41,068 nt of DNA. Origin: CALODL01 sp942492115 (GTDB taxonomy: Bacteria > Planctomycetota > Phycisphaerae > UBA1845 > CAIVHJ01). How positions within the stretch are numbered: position 1 is the first letter of the stretch; the number at the start of each line of letters is the position of its first letter. This document shows, piece after piece, positions 7,835 through 17,204 of this stretch. A model generated the notes under the pieces. The model saw nothing but the letters and a program-made list of their open reading frames with translations, was not told the DNA's origin and ran no database searches. The position numbers and the translations under genes were made by a program. The stretch covers positions 1-41,068 of the forward strand of contig CALODL010000026.1 in the NCBI GenBank assembly GCA_942492115.1, read 5' to 3'.

Positions 7835-10000
7835 ATGACCAGAATCAAATATCCGACGTTGGCAGTCTGCGCACTCCTGTGGACCATGATGGCGGGCTGC
7901 GGCGGCGCACCGGCCGACGGCCCGGGCACGCCGACGGACGGCTCGGGAGATGGCGGTGGCCAAACCGGCACCGGCAACACCATCGCCGACCTGCCAGACT
8001 TGAGTGATGACGATCCGATCGGCTTCGGCGAGCGCGGTGATGCGACCACCCCCGGGTTGTTGATCGTCGGCTACGACCCCTCGATCGACGAGATTTTCCT
8101 GGAACAACTCGCGGTCAGCGCCGCCAGCAGCATGGGTGGCCAGATCCTCGACATCATTCCGGAGTTGAACCTTGTGACCTTTGCGGTCAACCCGGGAACC
8201 GAGCTGGCCGCAGCCGATATCGCCAGCCGTCTCGATCGCGTTCAGTTCATTGAATTCAATCCGACCGCAACAATCGCCGAAGCCACCGACCTGATTCCCG
8301 GGCCTACCGCTGTCGAATTCGCGCAATATCAGCTGTTCCGCACCGGAGCGATCACGGCCAACAGCATCTTTGCCAGCGGCGACATGACCATCGCCGTGCT
8401 CGACACCGGCTGCGACATAGCCCATACGGAATTTTCCGGAGGAGCGGTCGTTCCGGGGTTCAATTACATCGACGGCAATGGCAACATTCAGGACACCATT
8501 TCGGGTGGCCATGGCACCAGCGTCATCAGCCTGATCTCGGCAAGCCTGAGGTCAGGGACCATAGCCGGCCTGCTGCCCGAGGCGACGTTGACCGTACACA
8601 AGGTTTGCGGCAGTGACGGCCTGTGTCCTCTCGATGCGGTGATCCTCGGCATCATGGGGGCACTGCAGGGCAATGCAGACACGGACCTCGCAACCACTGA
8701 GATCGCGCCCGCAGACATTATTCTCTTGCCGTTCAGTTTCGCCAACCAATACGAGAGCCTGCGCCGCGCGATCGAGCTCGCTGCAGACCGCAACGTCATG
8801 CTCATCGCGGCTGCCGGTAACAACGGCCGCAGTGCTTCCGGTTCGTCGAGCCGCTTCCCGGCCGGATATGAGGACGTGGTCGCCGTCGGCGCAACGGATA
8901 TCCTGGATCGCGACGCGCCGTTCTCCAACCGCGCCGGCATCGACATCGCGGCGCCGGGCGTCGATCTGCTCGTGGCCTCACCCAACTCCAGCTACCGCTA
9001 TGGCAATGGAACGTCCTACGCCGCAGCACAGGTGGCTGCCACCGCTGCATGGGTCTGGGAGCGTGACCCATCGCTCAACCCCGATCAGGTCCTGGCCAGA
9101 CTGGTTCAGCGCGGCGATGCGCTGCCGGGAACCCGTTTCGGATCACAGGCTCGAAGGCTGAACATTCACGCTGCGGTCGCCAACACAGATATTCCCATCG
9201 AACCGTATCTCATTCGTGATGAATTGCTCGTCATCGCCACGGGCGTCGCCTCGGGCAGCCTCACTGCAGGGCAGGCCACTCAGAGCTCCGGTCCGCGCGT
9301 CGCCGAGGTCTTTTCGGAGGAAACACTGTACTGGTACGGTTATTTTCCCCGGGGCATCACGTTCGAGTTGAACGACGATGGCACCATCACTGACATCTCG
9401 CCCGACACCGTGGCCACGTCGAGCCTTGATCTGTTTCTGACGTTCATCCGTGGTATCGCCCTCGGCAATGTCACCACGTTTTTCTCGGTCATCAACGAGG
9501 CCACCTTCACCATGCCCGAGCTCGGTGGAGACCGCCGGGCGATCGAGGTCGTCGCCCGGTTCGGCGAGGTCCGCTCGGACCCGCGCACGGTGATTTACAA
9601 TCCGCTCCGCAAAGGATTCAACATCATCGGGTACAAGAATTTCGAGAGCTCGGTGGAACACTTCCGAGAACAGGAGGGTGACGCCTTCAATCCCGATCTG
9701 GCCAACATCAAACTACTGGGTGTCGGGGCCACACCGGAGGTCAACTGGGGTGTCGAGGGACCGGTCACCCGCGTACAGGTCGGATCCAGCCTCTCGCCCG
9801 ACTATCTGGTGATTGCTGACGCCGACGACCCGTTCACCCCGCCGATTCGCATCGGTGGATGCGTCGGCCTCGAGGTCGCTGAGCAGGTGTGCGGCGAGGG
9901 TATCGGCCTGCCGGCGAACCAGATCGCCCGAATCGTGCTCGAACGGTCCAACCCCGCAGGTATGGAGTTCGCGGAACTACAGGTCATATATGTTCCGTAG
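7835..10000 (+). CDS. Lipoprotein S8 (subtilisin-like) serine peptidase
   Basis: A 721-residue secreted subtilase. The N-terminus has a hydrophobic signal with a lipobox ending MMAGC, so Cys22 is the likely lipidated residue, followed by a Gly/Pro/Thr-rich linker to about residue 48. The catalytic triad is visible in order: D190 (AVLDTGCD), H226 (GGHGTS) and S394 (GNGTSYAA). The segment at about residues 72-150 looks like an inhibitor-type propeptide ahead of the catalytic domain. Residues ~470-721 form a C-terminal extension with no domain I recognise. An AAGGA site precedes the ATG. It stands alone between a promoter-like region and convergent genes. It would act in the periplasm or at the cell surface; the target is unknown. 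Confidence 0.88.
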   Translation: MTRIKYPTLAVCALLWTMMAGCGGAPADGPGTPTDGSGDGGGQTGTGNTIADLPDLSDDDPIGFGERGDATTPGLLIVGYDPSIDEIFLEQLAVSAASSMGGQILDIIPELNLVTFAVNPGTELAAADIASRLDRVQFIEFNPTATIAEATDLIPGPTAVEFAQYQLFRTGAITANSIFASGDMTIAVLDTGCDIAHTEFSGGAVVPGFNYIDGNGNIQDTISGGHGTSVISLISASLRSGTIAGLLPEATLTVHKVCGSDGLCPLDAVILGIMGALQGNADTDLATTEIAPADIILLPFSFANQYESLRRAIELAADRNVMLIAAAGNNGRSASGSSSRFPAGYEDVVAVGATDILDRDAPFSNRAGIDIAAPGVDLLVASPNSSYRYGNGTSYAAAQVAATAAWVWERDPSLNPDQVLARLVQRGDALPGTRFGSQARRLNIHAAVANTDIPIEPYLIRDELLVIATGVASGSLTAGQATQSSGPRVAEVFSEETLYWYGYFPRGITFELNDDGTITDISPDTVATSSLDLFLTFIRGIALGNVTTFFSVINEATFTMPELGGDRRAIEVVARFGEVRSDPRTVIYNPLRKGFNIIGYKNFESSVEHFREQEGDAFNPDLANIKLLGVGATPEVNWGVEGPVTRVQVGSSLSPDYLVIADADDPFTPPIRIGGCVGLEVAEQVCGEGIGLPANQIARIVLERSNPAGMEFAELQVIYVP

Positions 10001-10273
10001 ATGCCTCGAGGAAGTGTTTGCCCGCGGCTGCTGATTGGGACACAATGCAACGATGCAGATTTTCCCAATCAATTTCAATTTCAGTTTCCTGCAGCAATTC
10101 TTCGTCCTGGCTTTCGTGCAGTTGATCGAGCTGTTACGCATCGGACAAGTTGCCATGACGGAAATCCCCGACCGGGCGCTCAGCTGATCGGGGTGTTCAA
10201 TCGGGAGCCCGGGCGTCGGACGACTTCACTCGGCTGCAGCCTGGCGAATCGAGTGACCGCGTGCCACGTCCGG
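10001..10273. other. Intergenic region with a possible 44-residue ORF
   Basis: Space between the convergent subtilase and DUF423 genes. On the plus strand an ORF at 10053-10187 could encode 44 residues with a hydrophobic centre (FFVLAFVQLIELL), but it has no convincing ribosome-binding site. A 9-base inverted repeat (TGATTGGGA at 10032-10040, TCCCAATCA at 10063-10071, 22-base loop) straddles its start and could be a weak terminator. Nothing else was recognised. Confidence 0.25.
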
Positions 10274-10660
10274 TCAGCCTTTGGCGACAGGTCGCAACAC
10301 GGCCACTGCGGCAAGCACCCACCCGGCGATCAAAGCAACTCCACCGATAGGCGTGATGGCCCCCAGCCAGCGCGCACCGCTCAACGCCATCGTGTACAGG
10401 CTTCCCGAGAACACCACGATTCCGACAACGATCAGGATTCCGCTCCAGGTGGTCAGCGATCCCGGCCAGCGGTAACAGGCCCAGCCAATACCCAACAGCG
10501 CGACGGCGTGAACGAGGTGGTAGTGGGCGGCGGTCTGGAAGTACTCCCCGAGCTTGGGGTGCTCCTCGAAGTAGGCCCGAAGACCATGAGCCCCAAAAGC
10601 CCCGGCCCCAACGGCCAGTGCGGCGAGCGCCGCCCCCATCCCAAAAAAGGTCCGATCCAT
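10274..10660 (-). CDS. DUF423 family small membrane protein
   Basis: A 128-residue integral membrane protein of the DUF423 (YwdK/YgdD) family. It has four hydrophobic segments and the family signatures: the N-terminal GAFGAHGLR, the central YHLVHAVALL, and GSLYTMALSG followed by ITPIGGVALIAGW. Length is normal for the family (about 120-130 residues). The biochemical role of the family is unknown. It is divergent from the small basic protein at 10751, and that gene's candidate -35 box begins directly next to this gene's start. Identification is strong by motif pattern. Confidence 0.9.
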   Translation of the reverse strand: MDRTFFGMGAALAALAVGAGAFGAHGLRAYFEEHPKLGEYFQTAAHYHLVHAVALLGIGWACYRWPGSLTTWSGILIVVGIVVFSGSLYTMALSGARWLGAITPIGGVALIAGWVLAAVAVLRPVAKG

Positions 10661-10690
10661 TTGGCTGCTGCCCCTGTGATGTGTTACAAT
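10661..10690 (+). promoter_or_regulatory. Candidate extended -10 promoter
   Basis: TTGGCT at 10661-10666 and TACAAT at 10685-10690 are separated by 18 bases. The -10 is preceded by TGT, giving an extended TGnTACAAT element. It lies 60 bases before the ATG at 10751 and immediately beside the divergent DUF423 start. A good match by eye, not tested. Confidence 0.45.
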
Positions 10691-10750
10691 TCGCCGCTTA
10701 CGTCAGCGACCTTTTTCAGACTTTGAAACATCGATCTCCGTGGAGCGATC

Positions 10751-11044
10751 ATGGATATTCAGCCCGGTCACAACGTCACCATCACCGTTACACGCGATGT
10801 CACCCGCCCAGCTGCCCAGAAGACCCTTGCGCGCATCTTTCTCAAGGACGACAAGATCTCCAAGTCGCGCAACCATGACAAGAAAGAAGTCATGAAAAGC
10901 ACCCGCGCCGGGCGCATCTGGAACCACCGGCACCGTGGTTCGGTTGCGGTGTGTCCTCAAAAGGGACAATCGGCTACCGTGCAAGCCACTGTCGATGTCA
11001 TTCGCGATATCAACAGCGTCGCTTCCTTCGTTGACGTCAAATAG
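10751..11044 (+). CDS. Small basic conserved-looking protein, function unknown
   Basis: A 97-residue, strongly basic, soluble protein. It opens with a short beta-type stretch (VTITVTRDVTR), continues with a lysine-rich helix containing AAQKTLARIFLKDD, then GRIWNHRHRGSVAV, and ends IRDINSVASFVDVK. I recall similar short proteins in planctomycetes, but I cannot name a family. I looked for ribosomal protein bL28 features and did not find them. The charge and size would fit an RNA- or DNA-binding protein; that is inference. A GGAG-type site precedes the ATG and a clear extended -10 promoter lies 60 bases upstream, suggesting steady expression as a single-gene unit. Confidence 0.7.
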   Translation: MDIQPGHNVTITVTRDVTRPAAQKTLARIFLKDDKISKSRNHDKKEVMKSTRAGRIWNHRHRGSVAVCPQKGQSATVQATVDVIRDINSVASFVDVK

Positions 11045-11107
11045 GCACCCTCGACATCCCCATCTTCTCTGTGTGGCCCATACCACGCAATATCTGCGCG
11101 CCCGTCC

Positions 11108-11788
11108 TCATGCCTGACCGTTGATCTCGTGCTGCACGTCGCGCACGAACTCGCGCACGTCCTTGGGATGCGTGAGGTTCAACAAATGTCCCGCATCGGG
11201 AAGCAAACGCGTGTGGTCCACCGCTTTGGCGGGCATGAGCACATCCCGACCACCATGCAGGTGAAACCGCGGACAGTTGATCGGCGGAGCCACGTCCCAA
11301 TCCATGACCATGCGTCCACCACGACGAATCATCTCGAGCGGCGAATCCTCGACCATTGCTCGAAATACGGCAGCCTGCTCCGGTTTGAGTGCCTCGACCC
11401 ACGGCGTCGCGCCGCGTCCGACCTGCCGCAACCAGGTTGCCAGCGTATCAGGGAAGACCCGACTCAGCCACTCGAAGGCGCGCGCCGAATGCGACAGCGC
11501 CTCCGGACGATGGGTACTCGAAAACATCACCAGCGCCCGCGGCTCGAGGTGCTGACACAAAATGGAACTGAGCATGCCTCCAAACGAGACGCCGCACAAC
11601 ACGATGTTGTCGGAGGTCTCGATCCGTTGCGCAACACGCAGCGCATAGGCCTCGATCATCTCACCCTTCTCCGGGATGTCGACGTAATCGATCGCCTGGT
11701 ACTTTGGAAGGAGGTCGACCATGCTGTTGTACATGCGATGATCGGCCCCGAGGCCTGACAGCAGAATCCACGTCGGAGTACTCAACAA
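11108..11788 (-). CDS. Alpha/beta hydrolase
   Basis: A 226-residue alpha/beta-hydrolase-fold protein without a signal peptide. The nucleophile elbow is GVSFGG with S68; the other triad members are probably D182 (HGGRD) and H201 (DAGHLLNL). An oxyanion-type SGLGADHRMY motif is at the N-terminus. It starts with TTG (11788, or the next codon at 11785) directly after the stop of the membrane glycosyltransferase gene, with GAAAGGA just upstream, so it is the last gene of the minus-strand menaquinone/envelope block. The substrate is unknown. A MenH-like role is not supported, since the neighbouring quinone genes look like the futalosine route, which does not use MenH. Confidence 0.8.
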   Translation of the reverse strand: MLSTPTWILLSGLGADHRMYNSMVDLLPKYQAIDYVDIPEKGEMIEAYALRVAQRIETSDNIVLCGVSFGGMLSSILCQHLEPRALVMFSSTHRPEALSHSARAFEWLSRVFPDTLATWLRQVGRGATPWVEALKPEQAAVFRAMVEDSPLEMIRRGGRMVMDWDVAPPINCPRFHLHGGRDVLMPAKAVDHTRLLPDAGHLLNLTHPKDVREFVRDVQHEINGQA

Positions 11789-13507
11789 CTATCCTTTCAC
11801 TGCACTGAGCAACAGCACGGGTTTGGCTGCCCAGGTCATGCTCGCGCGATCACTGGGCAGCGGCTGGACTGTCGACGCGTAGTACCCATCACGTAGTATC
11901 TCTGCGACATCGACATGTTCGACGCCATTGAAAGGCACGACGAGCACGGTTGGCCAGCCGGTCTTGTCTTGTGGCCAGGACGCCACATCCCCCGGTAATC
12001 GAACGATATCCCATCGAGCAAAATCTAGAGGAGGAAACGCATAGGGAGCAGGATCACGCAAGACACCGATCGTCGGACGCTCCTCGCCCATCGTCTGCTC
12101 AGCCAAGGAGACCAGAGCCCTGGACACCTCGTAGCGTGAGTTGCGTACGGTCGTGTCCTGATGGAAACGTACGAAGTAATCAATAGAACCCCAGGCCAGC
12201 GGAGTGGCCAGCGCCAGCGCGTACAACAGCGATTGATACCACCTTCGAGCCAGGAATCGCGCGCACCCTGCTGCGACGACGATCGCGAGGATAGCGTTGG
12301 GAAACAGACCGAAGCGGCCGTACTCACCCGGCTTGCCCTCAGCGAGCAGGGCAAACTGCGTAAACATGATCATTGCGGGCAACAGAACGAGCAGTGTCTT
12401 GCGCCAATCCCAACCCCACAACGCGACGACAACAAACAGGCCTGCCGCAATGACGATCACGGAAGACCCCTCCGCCAGCAAAGCGGAAGCAGTTCCCAAC
12501 GCCGACCACCCGTCGCCGACCGCATACATGGCCGTCGAGTTTCCGATATTCGACATGAGGAGTTTCCGATTGGTGATCAAATTGACCATGACATACGGGT
12601 TGGTCACACCATACGCGAAAGCGGCGGCGGCCAGCGCCCCCATGGTCCGTGACAGGCGCTCCGACAGGCTCGATGGCACGAGCCACTCGACGAGTGGGAT
12701 GAGCACCACGATCCACATGCTCGACAACACCATACCCACAGCCAGACCGCACAACGCGGCCATATAGAATCGATGGCGGGGATGGCCGCTGTCATGGTAG
12801 CGCAGGGCCCAGTACAAGGCTGCGAGCATCAGGACCGTGCCCGGCAGATGGGGCTTGGCTTCGTGCGACAAACTCACGACAACTGGAAGAGCGGTGAAAA
12901 GCAGCGCCGCGAGCGGTGCGGCCCGTGGCCCGCCCAACTGTCGCCCGATGGCCCAGGCCAGCCACACCCCCAGCACCCCCCACGCCAACACCATCCCACG
13001 ACCGATCAAGTAGAATCGGGCAAATTCGTGCGGGTGACTCAAGTAATAGGCGCGGTCTCCCGCCGTGATCAGGCCGGAGAGGGCCGCCAGCTTGAGCAAA
13101 CCGGCCAGCGGATAAATGAACAATCCACCGTACTGGTACAGCCGGGGATCCAGTTGGCCCTCGGCTGGTTTCATTTGAGCAATGGCCCGAAACGAAATCA
13201 TCTCATCGGGTTGACCGGAGTACAGCAGGAATCGTGCGTACAATTCGGCACGCTCCTCGAGAGTCCCCGTGAGCCTCACCGGAGCGGCCGCCCCCGGGAT
13301 GGGATTGGGGTCGACATCGGCACCAAGGGCCCGGTCAGATGGCGGCGTACCAATCACTGTTGCAACGTCATCCGCCGCCCATGTCGATCCGTCAGGAAAC
13401 AGATGCTGCGCGCGCAGGTCATTGTAAACGCCCCACTCGAGCCCCCAGGCACCACTGGCGAGGTATCCGGTCATGATCACGAGCAGCACGCCACGTCCTG
13501 ATTTCAT
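11789..13507 (-). CDS. GT-C-fold membrane glycosyltransferase-like protein (GT39/ArnT type)
   Basis: A 572-residue polytopic membrane protein with about ten hydrophobic segments. The first follows a short basic N-terminus. A large loop at residues ~35-125 carries several acidic residues (WGVYNDLRAQH, DVDPNP), as expected for the first extracytoplasmic loop of GT-C enzymes. LFTALPVVVSLSHEAKPH at about residue 210 and a soluble C-terminal tail from ~460 also fit. Such enzymes move sugars from polyprenyl-phosphate carriers to proteins or lipids on the outer face of the membrane. Its ATG overlaps the stop of the upstream UbiA-like gene (ATGA), and the hydrolase gene follows directly. The exact family is less certain than the fold class. 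Confidence 0.65.
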   Translation of the reverse strand: MKSGRGVLLVIMTGYLASGAWGLEWGVYNDLRAQHLFPDGSTWAADDVATVIGTPPSDRALGADVDPNPIPGAAAPVRLTGTLEERAELYARFLLYSGQPDEMISFRAIAQMKPAEGQLDPRLYQYGGLFIYPLAGLLKLAALSGLITAGDRAYYLSHPHEFARFYLIGRGMVLAWGVLGVWLAWAIGRQLGGPRAAPLAALLFTALPVVVSLSHEAKPHLPGTVLMLAALYWALRYHDSGHPRHRFYMAALCGLAVGMVLSSMWIVVLIPLVEWLVPSSLSERLSRTMGALAAAAFAYGVTNPYVMVNLITNRKLLMSNIGNSTAMYAVGDGWSALGTASALLAEGSSVIVIAAGLFVVVALWGWDWRKTLLVLLPAMIMFTQFALLAEGKPGEYGRFGLFPNAILAIVVAAGCARFLARRWYQSLLYALALATPLAWGSIDYFVRFHQDTTVRNSRYEVSRALVSLAEQTMGEERPTIGVLRDPAPYAFPPLDFARWDIVRLPGDVASWPQDKTGWPTVLVVPFNGVEHVDVAEILRDGYYASTVQPLPSDRASMTWAAKPVLLLSAVKG

Positions 13508-14451
13508 GAGAGGGTGCCTCCCAGGGGGCCGAGCAACATGGCATCGATCACGGTCAACACGCCCAGAACGATACTCACGATGCCGTTCACCGTAAAGAAG
13601 GCCATATTGACGCGTGACAAGTCATCCGCGCTGACCAGGCAGTGCTCGACGATCAGCAAAATGGCGACCATCCCCACACCGATCCAGTACAGCGTCGTCA
13701 GACCTGCCGTCATGCCCACGCCTGCCAGCAGCAGTACCGCCATCACGTGCGCACAGCGGGCGATGCACAACGCGACGGGTTCGCCGCAACTGGCTGGCAG
13801 CGAATGAAGACCCTCACGCCGATCGACCTCGGCATCCTGGCAGGCGTAGATAATGTCGAACCCCCCGATCCACAGCATGACCGCAACGCACAGCAGCCCG
13901 GCGGGCCAGCCGATGGAGGATGGATCGATGGCGAGCCAGGCGGCCGCCGGCGACAAGCCGATGGCGCTGCCTAGAACGAAGTGCGACCACCGCGTGAACC
14001 GTTTGCACAGGGAGTACGCACACAGATAGGCCAGTACGGGAACCGCCAGCAGGAGTGGCCATGGATTGGCATAGAACAACATGAACGCGCTACAGGCAGC
14101 GAGGAACCCGACTGCCCCCAGGACCAGGAAGACCCACGCCTGACGCATGCTGATCGCACCTGACACCAGCGGCCTGATCACGGTCCGAGGGTTGCGCGCG
14201 TCGATCTCGACATCGATGAGACGGTTGAATGTCATCGCCACGCTTCGCGCCGTGACCATGCACGCCACGATCAACGCGATGTGCCCGATGCCGGGGTGCC
14301 CCGCCGCCAGATGCCGGCCCGCCAGAAACGCGGCGGCCACGGCAAAAGGCAGTGCGAAGATCGAGTGGCTGAGCTTGATCATGTCGGCCCACACCCTGAA
14401 CGCACCGTGGCGGGGTGGGGCAGCGGTCATGTCGAGGCTGGAATCATTCAC
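13504..14451 (-). CDS. UbiA-family prenyltransferase (MqnP/4-hydroxybenzoate type)
   Basis: A 315-residue integral membrane prenyltransferase. The first catalytic motif is NRLIDVEID (N76, D80, D84), followed by ARNPRT. The second is DIIYACQDAEVD (D199, D206, D210), followed by GLHSLP. The segment KRFTRWSHFVLG is typical of the 'UbiA other' subgroup that includes MqnP of the futalosine menaquinone pathway. It would transfer a polyprenyl chain to an aromatic or naphthoate acid in the cytoplasmic membrane. It lies downstream of the UbiX-type gene on the same strand and overlaps the next gene by four bases. UbiX-, UbiD- and UbiE-type genes nearby support a quinone role. Choosing menaquinone over ubiquinone is inference. 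Confidence 0.88.
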   Translation of the reverse strand: MNDSSLDMTAAPPRHGAFRVWADMIKLSHSIFALPFAVAAAFLAGRHLAAGHPGIGHIALIVACMVTARSVAMTFNRLIDVEIDARNPRTVIRPLVSGAISMRQAWVFLVLGAVGFLAACSAFMLFYANPWPLLLAVPVLAYLCAYSLCKRFTRWSHFVLGSAIGLSPAAAWLAIDPSSIGWPAGLLCVAVMLWIGGFDIIYACQDAEVDRREGLHSLPASCGEPVALCIARCAHVMAVLLLAGVGMTAGLTTLYWIGVGMVAILLIVEHCLVSADDLSRVNMAFFTVNGIVSIVLGVLTVIDAMLLGPLGGTLS

Positions 14452-14593
14452 GATAAGGATTTCGCATTCGGGATCAGCTCCTCATTTCGTCTTCGATAGT
14501 TTATACGACCGCACGAGGTCGGAGGTTTGCCGGGTCCCTGCTGGTCGGACCTTCGACGTGGCCATGGCCCTTCCAGCAACCCGATCCAAGCCG

Positions 14594-15199
14594 CTATTCG
14601 CCAGTCTTGTCCGCATGCGCCTCGGGGTCCCACCGCGTTGCGAGCGCGTGATCGACCCCGCACAGATCGAGCATTTTGCCAACCACGAAATCGACGATGT
14701 CGGCGACCGACGTGGGCAACATATAGAATCCGGGATTCGCGGGGCAAAACACAGCTCCGGCCTGGCTGACGGTCAGGGCGTTCTGCAGATCGATATGGCT
14801 CATGGGCATTTCGCGATAGACCAGGAGGACCCGCCGGCGTTCCTTGAGCGCGACCTGAACCATGCGGTTGATCAGGTTGTCGCCCAGACCCGCTGCAATC
14901 GCGCCGAGCGTGTTGGCGCTGCACGGGCACACGACCGTCGCGGAGGCGGCAAATGAACCGCTGGCCAGGCGACTGCCGAGATCGTTGTACGGATGAATGA
15001 CGAGGTTGTCCGTGGAGTGCCCCACGAGAGTCTCGGGCGTGACCTGCGTGATGTTCAACTCATCGGCCAGCAAACGACGCCCAAACGGCGAGACGACCAG
15101 GTGGACACGTCGGTCATGAGCAATGAGTTGTTCGATGAACCGTGTAGCGTAGGCGGCTCCGCTCGCGCCGGTGATTCCAACGGTGATGTCTGTCGACAT
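14594..15199 (-). CDS. ubiX: UbiX-family flavin prenyltransferase
   Basis: A 201-residue cytoplasmic enzyme that joins a dimethylallyl unit to reduced FMN, giving the prenylated FMN used by UbiD-type decarboxylases. The N-terminus VGITGASGAAYATRF is the conserved FMN-binding start. VVCPCSANTLGAIAAGLGDNLINR and the RRRVLLVYREMPMS segment are family hallmarks. The frame extends 28 codons further upstream, but ATG at 15199 gives the normal length and places the GITGAS motif correctly. It lies in the same minus-strand block as the UbiD-type decarboxylase it would serve. Identification is very secure; the menaquinone-specific name (mqnM) is not decided. Confidence 0.93.
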   Translation of the reverse strand: MSTDITVGITGASGAAYATRFIEQLIAHDRRVHLVVSPFGRRLLADELNITQVTPETLVGHSTDNLVIHPYNDLGSRLASGSFAASATVVCPCSANTLGAIAAGLGDNLINRMVQVALKERRRVLLVYREMPMSHIDLQNALTVSQAGAVFCPANPGFYMLPTSVADIVDFVVGKMLDLCGVDHALATRWDPEAHADKTGE

Positions 15200-15323
15200 G
15201 TCGCACGTCCGATCCTGTGAGTACGCGTCGCGATTCCCGGAAAGCCTGATTGTAGGGGCTCCACGTCCTGTGCACTGCCCCAACGCCCGATTCTCACACC
15301 CGGTCTCCTGAAAACGCTGGAAT

Positions 15324-17192
15324 TCAGGGCTCCTGCGGACGTCCGGTATAGAGCCAGCGCCGGGCCGCGGCCCCCTGAGGGGTCCACGGGTACTCGTCGG
15401 CCAGGGTCTTGAACTGCTCGTTGGCCTGGTTCAACTCGCCCATCTCATCGTAGCCGCGAGCCAGTTCGTAGAGGATCAGAGGCTCGACATCGCCGTGCGG
15501 GAAGCGCCGACGAATGTCCTCGATGCGCCTGACCAGCTCTGCAGTGTCCAGAGATTCCTCGATTGCCAGCTCCAACTCGATGTTGTCGCGGATCCGCATG
15601 TCCGGACGTGCCTCGAACCGTTTGAGCAACAATCGCAGATTGTTGAGGTACTCGGGATGACGGGAGTCGCAGTTGAGATAGGCCACCAACGGGGCATCGC
15701 CAGTCAGCGGGTCGCGGTTGTTCTCCAGAAGTGCCCGCAACTCGTGGGCCAGGCGCGGCATGTCGACGTATTCACTCTCCAGGCTCGCTTCAGGAGGACG
15801 CTTCTGCAGCAGTTGTTCGAGTGACAGCCCTCCCCCGCCGGCCGAATCACCCTCGACACGCACGGTCGTCGACATGTTGCTCAACCAGTCAATAGCGCGC
15901 TGGACGTCTCCACGCCGGGCATCGAGGCGAGCCAGCTGCATACGAGCGACGTCGGCCAGCGGTGATTGGGGATGTTCGGTCACCAGCTTCGTCCACGTAG
16001 ACCGCGAACTCTCACCTGGACAGTCATGGTAGTAGCGCAAATTACCGTTGTTGCGAAACTCGGAACGGTCCACGCGCATGTCGAGGGCGCGCCCTTTGAT
16101 GTACAGCACACTGGGCACATAGCGACTGTCTTCGTAAGCTTCGAGAAACTGATCGCACGCCTGTCTCACGATGTACTGTTGCTCGGCGAACACTTCGACT
16201 TGATCGAGCATTTCATCCCGGATGAGGATGTCCATCTTATCGTCGTCGAGGGGCTCGAACTCACGTTCCCAGTGGGCCAGTACCTCCGCTTTGAGGTCTG
16301 ACAGCGCCGGGCGCGGCTCGGGATGATCGCGGTGCAGGCGTTTGGCAACCAGCTCGATGTGGCTCTCGGCATTCGCCGGCGCGAAGAAGTCATCCGATTC
16401 GGGTCCGTAGTTCATCTCGAGAATTCGGTAGTGCAGTTCGTGCGGGCCGACCTGGTCCATGAACAGGGCCCACGGCGCCAGCAGCATGAGCGCGAGTAAT
16501 GGGGTGATCGCGCCGGGTCTATAATCGACAATGCGCGCGATGCTGAGGCACCCGGCCATCAACACGCACGAGGCAACCACCGACAACAGCAATGGCACGA
16601 CGACCAGACCGCGATCGAACGGCGAGGTCAGCAAATCTTGAGGTGCGGAATAGGTTTGGGACGAAACCAGCAGATAAATACCGATGGGAATCAACGCCAG
16701 CAACGCCGCAGCAAAACGGAAACGCACACGCTTGCGTGCGACGTGCGCAATGAGACAGGCCAGCACGAGATTGGCGCTCAGCCACGGCATGACCGCCAGC
16801 ACGCCCACCATCGCACAAAATGGCAGGGCCGCGGCGAAACGATAAAGAATGGCGACCAGAATGGGAATCGAGGCCAGGGAAGCAATGAGCAGGCCGATGA
16901 CCACGGCATGCATGGGCACCATTTCGAGGCTGATCGGCTCGGTCACCAGGTTGTACGCGGTGACCTGACCGGCGCCGGAAAATTTGGCCGCCGTCACGAA
17001 CAAACGGGTGTAGTTGGGATGCGCCGGCGAAAAGTACCACCCTGTCCGCAGCCAGAACATGAAGCAGCACATGGCCCCAAACAGCAGCATGTTGAGCACC
17101 AGAAGAATGACCGCGCGGGCCCGGTACTTCGGAGCCGTCCGCGACCACACATCATCGATGATCAACCCATCCTTGGAGAGCGGCACGTCCAT
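15324..17192 (-). CDS. Polytopic membrane protein with repeat-rich soluble C-terminal half
   Basis: A 622-residue protein I cannot assign to a named family. Residues 1 to about 245 contain roughly six or seven hydrophobic segments, the first at ~28-48. Residues ~250-622 are soluble and helical, with TPR-like spacing (ADVARMQLARLDARRGDVQRA; the last repeat, AREL..GYDEMGELNQANEQF, is TPR-like) and mention of outer-membrane-lipoprotein-like patterns of counted repeats. The C-terminus ends with EYPWTPQGAAARRWLYTG. It sits between ubiE (12 bases upstream) and ubiX on the same strand. Its ATG has a GGGAGC-type ribosome-binding site. It could be a scaffold or an envelope stress component; a direct role in quinone synthesis is not evident. 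Confidence 0.6.
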   Translation of the reverse strand: MDVPLSKDGLIIDDVWSRTAPKYRARAVILLVLNMLLFGAMCCFMFWLRTGWYFSPAHPNYTRLFVTAAKFSGAGQVTAYNLVTEPISLEMVPMHAVVIGLLIASLASIPILVAILYRFAAALPFCAMVGVLAVMPWLSANLVLACLIAHVARKRVRFRFAAALLALIPIGIYLLVSSQTYSAPQDLLTSPFDRGLVVVPLLLSVVASCVLMAGCLSIARIVDYRPGAITPLLALMLLAPWALFMDQVGPHELHYRILEMNYGPESDDFFAPANAESHIELVAKRLHRDHPEPRPALSDLKAEVLAHWEREFEPLDDDKMDILIRDEMLDQVEVFAEQQYIVRQACDQFLEAYEDSRYVPSVLYIKGRALDMRVDRSEFRNNGNLRYYHDCPGESSRSTWTKLVTEHPQSPLADVARMQLARLDARRGDVQRAIDWLSNMSTTVRVEGDSAGGGGLSLEQLLQKRPPEASLESEYVDMPRLAHELRALLENNRDPLTGDAPLVAYLNCDSRHPEYLNNLRLLLKRFEARPDMRIRDNIELELAIEESLDTAELVRRIEDIRRRFPHGDVEPLILYELARGYDEMGELNQANEQFKTLADEYPWTPQGAAARRWLYTGRPQEP

Positions 17193-17204
17193 AGCTGCTC
17201 CCTT

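Noticed and set aside
10001..10726. 241-codon plus-strand frame
   Set aside because: It runs antisense through the DUF423 gene and has no domain; the real features there are the minus-strand gene and the promoter.
10751..11044. Ribosomal protein bL28
   Set aside because: Size and charge are similar, but the characteristic N-terminal and central motifs of bL28 are missing.
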